Of a stretch of 32,693 bases of DNA, positions 24,126 to 31,451 are shown piece by piece. The first letter of the stretch is position 1. Each line of letters begins with the position of its first letter. This DNA is from a virus: IMG/VR virus record IMGVR_UViG_3300042556_003028, positions 1 through 32,693 of that record; one strand, 5' to 3'. A program made the translations under genes and the position numbers. The notes below the pieces were generated by a model. It did not search any database, was not told the origin of the DNA, and saw nothing but the letters and a program-made list of their open reading frames with translations.

Positions 24126-27100
24126 ATGAAAGACCCAAACGAGATCAATCCCAAAAATACATTTGCACCTGAGAGTGACAATATCTCCAATAAACTCAAA
24201 TCTAATTCTCTCAGTGATACAGATAAAACTAGTATTGTTAATGATCTCCTTGACAAACTGAGAATTAGAGAAACTAAGTCTAATCTTGGTAATGTAACTG
24301 TCACAATAGTGGATGGATCCAAAAAGCCACGATCTCCATCAGGAATTTTTCCGCCGTCAACATCGGGATCTTCTTTCATATCGACCACAACAAATCTTGT
24401 GGTGAACTCCTCACCAAAAAATCAAACCAATACTAATTCTTCTCTAACTGGAGAAACCGCAAATCAAACCAAAAAAGAAGAGAAAAAAGAACCCGTTATA
24501 GAAAATAGTATGCGGGTAGGTTTTGAAAAACTTTTAGAGTCTCAAGATAGTTTGTTCAAAAAATTTGAGGTTGCCTCATCAAAAATGGAGCAGAGTTGGA
24601 AGGAAATCAGTAGTCTCAAGGCTGAAATATTTAAGATCGAAGAAACCGGTGAAGGAATAGACCAAATTGAAAAACTTCGCCTTCAACTTGATCGTGCAGT
24701 TCTCCTTAATAAATTAAGTAGTGACGAAGCCAATGCGATTCAATCCGAAATAAAAGATCGCCAAACAGAAATAGAAACATCCTTAACAACTATATCTGAA
24801 CAGTCATCTATAAATGCTGATGTTGCTCGTAAACTTCTTGGAGTAACAAAAAATGCAAGTGAAGAGTCATTAGAAAAACTTCGGGAAATCGATGATCGTA
24901 TAAACGACGATAACAAAAAGTTCGAATCGTTTATGATGCAGTTCAAATATGAAAATGAACTGACACGAAAGGTCGAAGACGAAATTAACTCTCGTCTAGA
25001 CAAATCGATATCCGATGCCGTGGAAAATTTCCAACTATTTACAAATCAAGATACATTAGTTGAAATATCGAAAAAAACAGGTCTTAATCTTGAAACTTTG
25101 GCTCTTATTCAAGAAGAAATTGCAAACAGTATTAACTCGGCTGGCGATAAAGTAGATCTATCTGATAAAAAAGAAGTAGAGAGATTCAAACAACAAATTA
25201 TAACCGAAACTAAATTCAAAAACGATATTGTAAAGGAACTAATAAAGAGCCGAGAAAAAATTGATACTGAAAGTGTCAAAAAAGAACTAAAATATCAGTA
25301 TGAAAGATCTGGTCTACCCGCAGCATTTGCAACAATAAAAGCAAAACAAAATGCAGAGCAAGAAGCGAATTTAAGAAGGAAGGCCATAGATGAGCAAATT
25401 CAAATACTGAAAACTCAAAACGAAACTGAAAAAAAGCAACTAGATCAAAGTTTATTCCAATCATCTCTGATTGAAGAAGACATCAGATATCGTCTTGAGA
25501 AAGAAAAAGAAGATTCCGGACTTCCTAAATGGTATCGTGAACTGAGAGAAAAACTTGAACCAATAAAAACAGTTCTTGATGATATGCTAGAAGCATACAA
25601 AAGTCAGGGGATATTGACTAAAATTTTGATGGCTCTTGGTCTTGTTGGAGGGATAATTGCAGGAGTAATTTCCGCTGCTATTTCTAAAGTTTTCTCAACA
25701 CTTGCAGGAGCATTCGGTGTATTTTCAAGACTGTTCCCTAACATTGCAAAGGGTATAACATCGTTCCTAGAAATATTGTCAAAAAGTGGAACGATTGGGA
25801 GTAAAATTATAAGTCCAATAATTAAAATGGTCAAACCTGTTATCACGGCTATGAAGTTCGTTATGAATTATCTTGGAATGTTGATAAAACCATTAGGTGC
25901 AATTTTCAACTCTTTTAAAGTTGGAGTATACCTTGGTAAAGAATTGGCGAAGGGTTTAAAGTATTTTATTGGGATACTAGGCAAACTGGCTTTGCCAATA
26001 ACAGTCTTATTGACAGCAATTGATGCTGTTATAGGAGGGTTTAAAGGATATAGCAAAGAGGGAGTGTCTGGAATAATCAAAGGAGCATTGTCGGGAATTA
26101 TAAGTGGTCTAACTTTCGGATTGATAGATTTCGAATCCATATTCAAGTTTTTTGGTGATACAATTCAACCAATATTTGATTCGATCAGCGATGCTGTTGC
26201 TCCATTTGCAGATTGGTTGACATCAACATATCGAATATTCAAAAAGGCTTTTGATGATATATCAGAAACATTTCAAGGTGGTGGGTCTCTAATCTACAAG
26301 ATATTCAAATCTTTTGGTCACTTGGCGGTCCTAGGGCTTGAGTACATTAAAAACAACATAATGTTAATTGTCAAAGGACTGTTTCAACTTGCAGTAGCCT
26401 TACCATTCAAAATTGGTGTGTTTTTAGGTGAAACATTAATTCACATATCAAAAGTGATACGAGATACTATCGATATGGCTATCAATTGGTTTATAAACTG
26501 GATAAGTAGCGGACAATGGCTAGGTGATATGAGGAATTTCGGTAATTGGATATGGAATGAATTAGTTGGTGTATTAGAAGATGCGATTAAAGGTCTTGCG
26601 GATGGTCTAGGTGAACTCCCGATAGTTGGAGAATATATCAAACAGGCTATAGGTGGGGGATCTAAATCTGCTCCCCCGATGACACAAGAAGAAATGCTGT
26701 CAGGTGAAGAAACAGGGATAGAAAGAACTTCAACTGAGATACTAGCAAGTAAAGATGCAGAGGCACAAAGAACTTCAACTGAGATACTAGCAAGTAAAGA
26801 TGCAGAGGCACAAAGAACTTCAACTGAGATACTAGCAAGTAAAGATGCAGAGGCACAAAGAACTTCAACTGAGATAGCCAAAGAGTTTGGTGAAAAATTA
26901 AATGAAGATCAAAAACGCAGAGATACTGCTGCTGTTATCACTTTAAATAAACTAATTGGAAACGCACAATCAAGTGAAGAAACCTTGTCGAAAATTAACA
27001 ATATTTCATCTACTACGGAGAGAATGGCGAGTTCATATGCCGCCGAAAATAGAAAAATGATGACGCATGAGGCCATGATTTTTAGATCATTCAATGCAAT

Positions 27101-27365
27101 ATCTAATACATCATCTAAAAATAGTTCTGCTATCAGTATTGAAGACTCCACAAAAATCAAAAACATATCAAAAGAATTGGTCCGTGAAGTGAAAACAAGT
27201 GAGAATTTTAATGCAAGTAAAGGTAATTTGACAAGCGTAAATACGACTATGGTGAATAATAATACTTCTCCAGCACCACAGCCTGCTCTTATAGCACCTC
27301 AGCCACCGAGAAATACTGAGCCGACATATAGAAATATGATGTTTGCAGAAAATCCAGGATTCTGA
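24126..27365 (+). CDS. tail tape measure protein (gp29-equivalent)
   Basis: This is a 1079-aa protein. Residues 1-120 are polar and Ser/Asn/Thr-rich. Residues about 120-480 are long charged helices and coiled coils rich in Glu, Lys and Ile. Residues about 495-760 contain many hydrophobic Gly/Ala/Ile segments (ILMALGLVGGIIAGVISAAI), the membrane-active type seen in tape measures. Residues 867-911 are three identical 15-residue repeats. The end is Pro/Gln/Asn-rich. Length, composition and position directly after the gp26/-1 frame pair identify it as the tape measure that sets tail length and is threaded through the tube. AGGA lies 8 nt before the ATG. T4 gp29 is 590 aa, so a tail longer than that of T4 is expected. 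Confidence 0.85.
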   Translation: MKDPNEINPKNTFAPESDNISNKLKSNSLSDTDKTSIVNDLLDKLRIRETKSNLGNVTVTIVDGSKKPRSPSGIFPPSTSGSSFISTTTNLVVNSSPKNQTNTNSSLTGETANQTKKEEKKEPVIENSMRVGFEKLLESQDSLFKKFEVASSKMEQSWKEISSLKAEIFKIEETGEGIDQIEKLRLQLDRAVLLNKLSSDEANAIQSEIKDRQTEIETSLTTISEQSSINADVARKLLGVTKNASEESLEKLREIDDRINDDNKKFESFMMQFKYENELTRKVEDEINSRLDKSISDAVENFQLFTNQDTLVEISKKTGLNLETLALIQEEIANSINSAGDKVDLSDKKEVERFKQQIITETKFKNDIVKELIKSREKIDTESVKKELKYQYERSGLPAAFATIKAKQNAEQEANLRRKAIDEQIQILKTQNETEKKQLDQSLFQSSLIEEDIRYRLEKEKEDSGLPKWYRELREKLEPIKTVLDDMLEAYKSQGILTKILMALGLVGGIIAGVISAAISKVFSTLAGAFGVFSRLFPNIAKGITSFLEILSKSGTIGSKIISPIIKMVKPVITAMKFVMNYLGMLIKPLGAIFNSFKVGVYLGKELAKGLKYFIGILGKLALPITVLLTAIDAVIGGFKGYSKEGVSGIIKGALSGIISGLTFGLIDFESIFKFFGDTIQPIFDSISDAVAPFADWLTSTYRIFKKAFDDISETFQGGGSLIYKIFKSFGHLAVLGLEYIKNNIMLIVKGLFQLAVALPFKIGVFLGETLIHISKVIRDTIDMAINWFINWISSGQWLGDMRNFGNWIWNELVGVLEDAIKGLADGLGELPIVGEYIKQAIGGGSKSAPPMTQEEMLSGEETGIERTSTEILASKDAEAQRTSTEILASKDAEAQRTSTEILASKDAEAQRTSTEIAKEFGEKLNEDQKRRDTAAVITLNKLIGNAQSSEETLSKINNISSTTERMASSYAAENRKMMTHEAMIFRSFNAISNTSSKNSSAISIEDSTKIKNISKELVREVKTSENFNASKGNLTSVNTTMVNNNTSPAPQPALIAPQPPRNTEPTYRNMMFAENPGF
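26724..26876 (+). repeat. 45-bp perfect tandem repeat in the tape measure gene
   Basis: Three identical copies start at 26724, 26769 and 26814, each beginning AGAACTTCAACTGAGATACT and encoding RTSTEILASKDAEAQ. A fourth partial copy (RTSTEI) starts at 26859. The copies show no base differences, which points to recent duplication. The unit is 15 codons, so the frame is kept. Confidence 0.95.
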
Positions 27366-27390
27366 CATCATACATCCTAAAGGAAAAGAA

Positions 27391-27412
27391 ACAGCCCCCT
27401 TTCGGGGGCTGT
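27391..27412 (-). terminator. rho-independent terminator after gp32 (possibly bidirectional)
   Basis: A 9-bp perfect stem, ACAGCCCCC with GGGGGCTGT, closes a 4-base loop. On the minus strand the loop is GAAA and the stem is followed by TTCTTTT, a good intrinsic terminator for the gp32 operon. On the plus strand no T-run follows, but the hairpin also lies just after the tape measure stop and could end or stabilise that transcript. Confidence 0.88.
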
Positions 27413-27453
27413 CGGACCAAAGATGCGATCTTTAGTGGGGTTATGAGTATTTA

Positions 27454-28377
27454 TCACTCATCATCTTCCGCTAACTTACGGAAGTATGAAAGTGCCTCAG
27501 ATTCATCATCGTCATCAACAACATTCTTCTTTGCAGTAGTCTTCTTGGAAGACGATTCGGCAATCTGATTAGCCTTTCCCATCTTACTGCGGAAGTCCTC
27601 TGGCTCTGAATCTTCTGCCTTTACAGATGCAGCAGAAGATGCCTTCGAAACCTGTGTAAATCTTGTCGAAAGTTCTTCATAAGATTTAAACTGATCTTCC
27701 GCAACAAATTCCTTAAGAGCGTATTCCTTCTTCCACAATGCTTCCAACTTAGAATCATCTCCCTCAAAGAGTGGAGCAGGAGCAGAGAAGCCACTCTTTT
27801 CGTAGGAAACATACCCTGAATCAATATGTGCCTTCAACTTAAAGTTGGCTCCCTTCCAAAAATCAAAAGGATTAAACTTAGGCTCATCGGGATCAGAGGG
27901 ATTCATGGCTTCCTGCAACTTATCGAAGATCTTCTTACCATACTTAAAAAGAAAGACCTTTCCTTCATTGTCACGATTTGCGGGATCCGAAACAACAAGA
28001 ATGTTGCTGATATAAGATAACTTGCGTTTACGATCACGGGCAATCTTCTTGTTGGATTCGATGCCACTATTCCAAAGTTCATTGTTTGCCTCACAAACAG
28101 GACATTTGCGGCCAAGTGTCGTTGGACAATTTTCGATGAACCATCCCCCCTTGCCTTGGAATCCATGACTAAAAACCCGAATCATGGGAATCTCTTCGCC
28201 ATCGGCTGCCGGAAGAAAACGAATCACAGCCATACCATTTCCACTCTTGTCTCGCTCAAGCGACCAGAAGCGATCATCCTTTTGGTAACCACCTTCCTTA
28301 CCGCCCTGCTTTTCCATTTCCTTCTGTAGTCTATCTAAACCAGTCTGTGCGCTCTTTTTTAGATTTGCAAATGACAT
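27454..28377 (-). CDS. gp32: single-stranded DNA-binding protein gp32
   Basis: At 307 aa it is close to T4 gp32 (301 aa). The N-terminal basic LAST-type region includes LKKSAQTGLDRLQKEM. The core has FWSLERDKSGNGMAVIRFLP. The zinc site is H71, C84, C92 and C95, spaced like H64, C77, C87 and C90 of T4. The C-terminus is the usual acidic protein-interaction tail (DDDDESEALSYF, ending AEDDE). It coats single-stranded DNA in replication, recombination and repair. AAGGAG lies 6 nt before the ATG. A promoter-like element at 28416-28443 gives it its own transcript, besides read-through from the early operon, and the hairpin at 27391 ends it. Confidence 0.95.
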   Translation of the reverse strand: MSFANLKKSAQTGLDRLQKEMEKQGGKEGGYQKDDRFWSLERDKSGNGMAVIRFLPAADGEEIPMIRVFSHGFQGKGGWFIENCPTTLGRKCPVCEANNELWNSGIESNKKIARDRKRKLSYISNILVVSDPANRDNEGKVFLFKYGKKIFDKLQEAMNPSDPDEPKFNPFDFWKGANFKLKAHIDSGYVSYEKSGFSAPAPLFEGDDSKLEALWKKEYALKEFVAEDQFKSYEELSTRFTQVSKASSAASVKAEDSEPEDFRSKMGKANQIAESSSKKTTAKKNVVDDDDESEALSYFRKLAEDDE

Positions 28378-28415
28378 TGTATCTCCTTGTATTTTAAGTG
28401 TAACGATGTGTTTGA

Positions 28416-28443
28416 ATTGTAACTACGATATCACATTAGTCAA
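28416..28443 (-). promoter_or_regulatory. sigma70-like promoter for gp32
   Basis: On the minus strand TTGACT (28443-28438), a 16-nt spacer, and TACAAT (28421-28416). The predicted start near 28409 gives a leader of about 31 nt carrying the gp32 Shine-Dalgarno. The -35 overlaps the end of gp33. Confidence 0.65.
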
Positions 28444-28675
28444 GAGGTAACTTCGTGGTTTTTCTTTTCCCACGAACCATGTTCAATAATTCAAATTCAC
28501 TTTTAAGTTTCTCACGAATCGGCTTCGATAACAACTTCGCTGCTGATTCAGGTTCAATACCATACTTCTCACATAAATCGATAATTGATTCCATATACTT
28601 TCCACTCATTCTTGATCGAGTGAGTAACTCCACTTCCTTTGAAAAATCGTGGTCGATGTTCATTATTGATCCCAT
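28436..28675 (-). CDS. gp33: late transcription coactivator gp33
   Basis: This 79-aa protein has a helical core: MSGKYMESIIDLCEKYGI, then EPESAAKLLSKPIREKLKSE and ELLNMV. It matches the layout of cyanophage gp33 proteins, in which such a helix bundle binds the RNA polymerase beta-flap and couples the sliding clamp to late promoter recognition with gp55. It precedes gp32, close to the T4 order (33, 59, 32). GGAGG lies 7-8 nt before the ATG, and the start directly abuts the previous stop (TGAATG). The family call is by pattern and context; gp33 is short and divergent. Confidence 0.72.
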   Translation of the reverse strand: MGSIMNIDHDFSKEVELLTRSRMSGKYMESIIDLCEKYGIEPESAAKLLSKPIREKLKSEFELLNMVRGKRKTTKLPLD

Positions 28676-28888
28676 TCAGATTCCTCCTTCCTCTTGAATA
28701 TCTTCCTGTATGGGCATAGTTTCGATTTTCTGAACCCACCGAAAAACTCCCTTTTCAAATTCCTCATGTGTCAAAAGAAGACCAAGTTGCTCCCCTTTCT
28801 CGGTCATAAATCTAACACAATGATACTTTTCCATCTTTGGTGGCGGTGATGGTTCAATTGATTTGAACAGTCGCTTTATGAATTTCAT
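28676..28888 (-). CDS. unrecognised 70-aa protein in the early operon
   Basis: I do not recognise a family. The protein has a basic N-terminus with a Pro run (FKSIEPSPPPKM), then a compact beta/alpha-looking core (YHCVRFMTEKGEQLGLLLTHEEFEKGVFRW) and an acidic end. An excellent AGGAG sits 7 nt before the ATG. It overlaps the end of the exonuclease gene by 35 nt and abuts gp33, so it is translated as part of this operon. Its function is unknown. Confidence 0.72.
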   Translation of the reverse strand: MKFIKRLFKSIEPSPPPKMEKYHCVRFMTEKGEQLGLLLTHEEFEKGVFRWVQKIETMPIQEDIQEEGGI

Positions 28889-29534
28889 TTGCTATCTCCT
28901 GCACATCTTTAAATGAGTATTTATCCCAATAAGTCTTGATCACTTCGAACATGGACTTTTTATAGTCCAATGGATCTTCAACAAACTCTTGCAATGTTCC
29001 ATCGTCAGTAACAATCAAAACGACAACCCTCTCAATCAAATCCTCTTTCTCATGAGATTGATTCCACATATATGCATATGCAGTTGTCTGATGAAAATAA
29101 TTAAGAATCTGATCTTTAGTCTTGTCTTTGCCTGCTGTTTTAAAATCAACTACAGCCAACTTGCCATCGTATTCTGCAATACAATCTACTCTTCCTGCAA
29201 GGAGAATATTGTCCGACCACATTGGAATTTCGATTGCTCGGATGCTAGTAATTTTATCTAGACAAGGCTTCAGTAAATCAAACTTCATCCTATCAAATGG
29301 ATCTTTTGGTACTATCTTCTCACCAAGATAATCTTCCATCACTTGATGTAGACGATTACCTCTTGCTAATGCTTTTTTTGAAATGGCAAGATTTTGCGGA
29401 TTTTTCCTCCACTCTCGCCAAAAGTCTTCCATTTCATGGTTGACAACTGTGGTAACCGATGGATACCAACGAAGAGTTGTTGGGGATTGATAGTATCTAC
29501 CTTTACCCTCTAATTCGACAGATTTCAACTTCAT
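28854..29534 (-). CDS. PD-(D/E)XK exonuclease (RecB/Cas4/MGME1-like)
   Basis: This 226-aa protein has the nuclease motifs in order: GNRLHQVMEDYL with H63, ILLAGRVDCIAEY with D117, LAVVDFKTA with D130 and K132 (the D-x-K core), and a Gln/Tyr motif FHQTTAYAYMW with Q149. This is the pattern of single-strand DNA exonucleases related to RecB and MGME1, common in T4-like cyanophages. It would trim DNA ends in replication or recombination, matching its operon partners gp32 and gp33. It starts 3 nt after the zinc-ribbon gene without a Shine-Dalgarno. The N-terminal segment YYQSPTTLRWYPSVTTVV is also typical of this group. Confidence 0.85.
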   Translation of the reverse strand: MKLKSVELEGKGRYYQSPTTLRWYPSVTTVVNHEMEDFWREWRKNPQNLAISKKALARGNRLHQVMEDYLGEKIVPKDPFDRMKFDLLKPCLDKITSIRAIEIPMWSDNILLAGRVDCIAEYDGKLAVVDFKTAGKDKTKDQILNYFHQTTAYAYMWNQSHEKEDLIERVVVLIVTDDGTLQEFVEDPLDYKKSMFEVIKTYWDKYSFKDVQEIANEIHKATVQIN

Positions 29535-29537
29535 TGC

Positions 29538-29795
29538 TTAATAGTCACGCATTTTATGCCGTGGGTGCGCTTTCTTTATTTTAGATAAAACTTCCTTGAA
29601 ACCGTTATCCACCTTGCCTACGCTACCAACCCGAATAGGGTCGCAAGCAGATGGAGCCTCTTTAATGATCTGTTCTACTTTCTTCTGACCACATTTTTCA
29701 CAAGGCTTTTTGGTTGGCTTCTTGCGATCATCAATACGAAGCATCTCTTCGAATTCATGGTTGCAAGCCCTACAGATGTAGTCATAGAATGGCAT
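29538..29795 (-). CDS. FmdB-type zinc ribbon protein
   Basis: This 85-aa protein starts MPFYDYICRACNHEFEEML, the FmdB/CxxC_CxxC_SSSS-type zinc ribbon opening, followed by a second pair in KPCEKCGQKKVEQII. The Cys pairs C8/C11 and C32/C35 should bind one zinc. The C-terminal 40 residues are basic (KKAHPRHKMRDY). Such proteins occur widely in phages; many are called regulatory but the function is not known. There is no Shine-Dalgarno; a CTAAATA box lies 11 nt before the ATG. Confidence 0.85.
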   Translation of the reverse strand: MPFYDYICRACNHEFEEMLRIDDRKKPTKKPCEKCGQKKVEQIIKEAPSACDPIRVGSVGKVDNGFKEVLSKIKKAHPRHKMRDY

Positions 29796-29806
29796 AGTAC
29801 TAGTTG

Positions 29807-29813
29807 TATTTAG
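29807..29813 (-). promoter_or_regulatory. possible late-type promoter box before the zinc ribbon gene
   Basis: CTAAATA on the minus strand, overlapping the stop of the 76-aa gene and 11 nt before the zinc-ribbon ATG. Its function is uncertain, as it sits within an early operon. Confidence 0.3.
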
Positions 29814-30040
29814 TCAACATCTGAATCGGAATTTGATGGACTTCCCTTAGCCGTCGTAATCGGTTGAACATCACTACTCTTAACCCAAAAGAATTCCGGC
29901 CCCCACTCTCGGGAATAAGTGCTAACGAAATACTGCGTCCCCCAAACGGGGTCTTCTTCGACCTTGCGAACGGTCGCAACCTTATCCAGCGAGTTAACAT
30001 AAACCTTCTGAGGAACAACGCCCTGATGATTCTTAGACAT
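29810..30040 (-). CDS. unrecognised 76-aa protein, first gene of the minus early operon
   Basis: I do not recognise a family. The protein has a basic N-terminal part with beta-looking sequence (QKVYVNSLDKVATVRKVEED), an aromatic-rich core (WGTQYFVSTYSREWGPEFFWV), and a Ser/Asp tail (NSDSDVD). AGGA lies 6-7 nt before the ATG. An overlapping frame starting at 30018 gives an Arg-rich sequence with no such features and was not chosen. It is the first gene after the promoter at 30105-30133. Confidence 0.65.
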   Translation of the reverse strand: MSKNHQGVVPQKVYVNSLDKVATVRKVEEDPVWGTQYFVSTYSREWGPEFFWVKSSDVQPITTAKGSPSNSDSDVD

Positions 30041-30075
30041 TTTCTATCCTATTTTCTATCTTGAAACTTTACGAC

Positions 30076-30097
30076 ATCCCAACATCCAAATTGGGAT
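30076..30097 (-). promoter_or_regulatory. 5'-terminal hairpin of the minus early transcript
   Basis: ATCCCAA and TTGGGAT pair perfectly (7 bp) around an 8-base loop. The predicted start site for the promoter at 30105-30133 is about 30098, so the hairpin would be at the very 5' end of the mRNA, some 35 nt before the first ATG. Confidence 0.55.
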
Positions 30098-30104
30098 TTC
30101 ATGT

Positions 30105-30133
30105 AATATACACCCATATTTAATCCTTGTCAA
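30105..30133 (-). promoter_or_regulatory. sigma70-like early promoter, minus-strand operon
   Basis: Minus strand TTGACA (30133-30128), a 17-nt spacer, and TATATT (30110-30105). It drives the operon from the 76-aa gene to gp32. Confidence 0.72.
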
Positions 30134-30142
30134 GTCTTGACA
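30128..30142. repeat. palindrome joining two divergent -35 elements
   Basis: TGTCAAG-T-CTTGACA, 7-bp arms around one base. Each arm contains the TTGACA -35 hexamer of one of the two divergent promoters. Confidence 0.75.
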
Positions 30143-30164
30143 ACTTAAGTTTTGTCTGTATACT
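30137..30164 (+). promoter_or_regulatory. sigma70-like early promoter for rnh
   Basis: TTGACA (30137-30142), a 16-nt spacer, and TATACT (30159-30164). The rnh ATG begins at 30172 after 7 nt, so the predicted start site is at or one base before the ATG. Confidence 0.75.
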
Positions 30165-30171
30165 ATTCAGT

Positions 30172-31011
30172 ATGATCCTTTTGGACATGAACCAAATCAC
30201 TATTGCCAACTTGATGGCTGAGTCAAAGGGTAAGCCCAATATGGATATTGGTCTTATTCGTCATATGGTGGTCAATAGTATTAGACTTATCAGACTTAGG
30301 TTCTCAAGTGAATACGGTGAACCTGTTTTGTGTTATGACTCCCGTGTACGGGCGTGGCGCAAGGATATCTTTCCACAATACAAGGCCAATCGAAAAAAGG
30401 TTAGGGAAGAGTCCGATATTAACTGGGATCAGTTATGGGACATTCTGCGTCAGATCAAAAAAGAGTTGAAGGATGTCTTCCCCTATAAACTGATGGAAGT
30501 TGATTCGTGTGAAGGTGATGACATCATTGCAGTCCTTTCAAAGAATCTTGAAGGGAAGCATCTGATTGTATCGTCAGACCATGACTTCTTCCAACTACAG
30601 AGCCTGCCGAATGTGAAGCAATGGTGTCCTCGGACGAAAGAATTCATCGTCTGCAAAAATCCTAGAGAGGAACTTATACGCCATATCATGAAGGGAGATA
30701 GTGGCGATGGAGTTCCCAATTTCCTATCGGACGATTCTGTTTTTGTCGAAAGTAAACGACAAAAACCTATTTACGAGAAGAAACTTGTCGAATGGATTCA
30801 GGTTCCGCTAAATACATTCTGCACAGATGAAATGCTTCGCAACTACGAACGCAATAAGACGATGATCGATTTTTCACGAATTCCGGATAGAATTGAAACC
30901 GCAATTATGCGTGAATTCGAAGTCCCCTCTGAAGGCAATCGATCAAAGATATTACCATATATGATAGAAAACAATATGCGTTTGCTTATTGAACACTTAC
31001 AGGAGTTTTAA
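30172..31011 (+). CDS. rnh: RNase H, FEN-type 5'-3' exonuclease
   Basis: This is a 279-aa protein from the ATG at 30172. The frame is open further up, but only with a TTG at 30127 whose codons contain the promoter. The acidic residues of T4 RNase H are all present: D5 in ILLDMNQ (T4 D19), D56 in LCYDSRVRAWR (T4 D71), D117 in CEGDDIIAVL (T4 D132), D136 and D138 in SSDHDFFQL (T4 D155, D157), and D176/D179 in KGDSGDGVPN (T4 D200 region). It removes RNA primers and adjacent DNA on the lagging strand with gp32. The first catalytic Asp is residue 5, so the start cannot be much later. There is no Shine-Dalgarno. Confidence 0.93.
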   Translation: MILLDMNQITIANLMAESKGKPNMDIGLIRHMVVNSIRLIRLRFSSEYGEPVLCYDSRVRAWRKDIFPQYKANRKKVREESDINWDQLWDILRQIKKELKDVFPYKLMEVDSCEGDDIIAVLSKNLEGKHLIVSSDHDFFQLQSLPNVKQWCPRTKEFIVCKNPREELIRHIMKGDSGDGVPNFLSDDSVFVESKRQKPIYEKKLVEWIQVPLNTFCTDEMLRNYERNKTMIDFSRIPDRIETAIMREFEVPSEGNRSKILPYMIENNMRLLIEHLQEF

Positions 31012-31013
31012 AC

Positions 31014-31451
31014 ATGTCAGCGAATTTAACTATTGCAGAAATTCTAATTGATATTAAGAACAAGGCCAAAGGACCGCAAGATATTGTTCGTGGTCTTCAA
31101 GCAAATAACACAATAGCCATGCGAGAACTGTTGAAATATGCATTCGATGGAACTTCTTGGTATAGAAAGACCCTACCGGATTTCACCGAAGACGGCAGTC
31201 CTGATGGATTAGCACCATCTTCGCTTTGGGCTGAAGTTCGAAGACTTTACATTTTCAAAGAAGAATACAACCTTTCCGCTAAACGAAAGGATGAAATCCT
31301 GATTCAGATTCTTGAATCCATTTCCAAAAAGGAAACGGAAATGCTCAAGTCTATGTTTGAGGGATCTTTCAAGTATTCATACGGAATCGATAAAGAAATG
31401 GTTGAAAAGGCTTTCCCTAAAATCTACACAACGAGATCTTTGGCCGTATGA
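31014..31451 (+). CDS. DUF6433-type conserved phage protein
   Basis: This 145-aa protein is mostly helical, with the pattern IAEILIDIKNKAKGPQDIVR, then LLKYAFDGTSWYRKTLPDF and SLWAEVRRLYIF. It matches a family common in T4-like phages (DUF6433), whose function is not known. AGGAG lies 8 nt before the ATG, and the gene follows rnh after 2 nt, so it shares the rnh transcript. Its last 28 bases overlap the convergent ruvC gene. Confidence 0.8.
   Translation: MSANLTIAEILIDIKNKAKGPQDIVRGLQANNTIAMRELLKYAFDGTSWYRKTLPDFTEDGSPDGLAPSSLWAEVRRLYIFKEEYNLSAKRKDEILIQILESISKKETEMLKSMFEGSFKYSYGIDKEMVEKAFPKIYTTRSLAV

Noticed and set aside
26724-26876. Short direct repeats as a CRISPR array
   Set aside because: The copies are contiguous with no spacers and are in frame within the tape measure.
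26441-26881. Minus-strand open frame with a repeating SVEVLCASASLLA sequence
   Set aside because: It is the antisense reading of the 45-bp repeat in the tape measure gene; the repeat keeps all frames open. It has no Shine-Dalgarno and lies wholly inside a better gene.
27445-27457. ATGAGTATTTATC shared with about 28914-28926
   Set aside because: Two 13-bp matches in AT-rich DNA, one inside a coding sequence, with no shared context.
29800-30018. Arg-rich 72-aa minus frame overlapping the 76-aa gene
   Set aside because: It has no Shine-Dalgarno and its composition is typical of an out-of-frame shadow; the 76-aa frame has AGGA and comes first after the promoter.
30127-30171. Upstream TTG start for rnh
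   Set aside because: These codons contain the -35 and -10 of the promoter, so they would not be transcribed.
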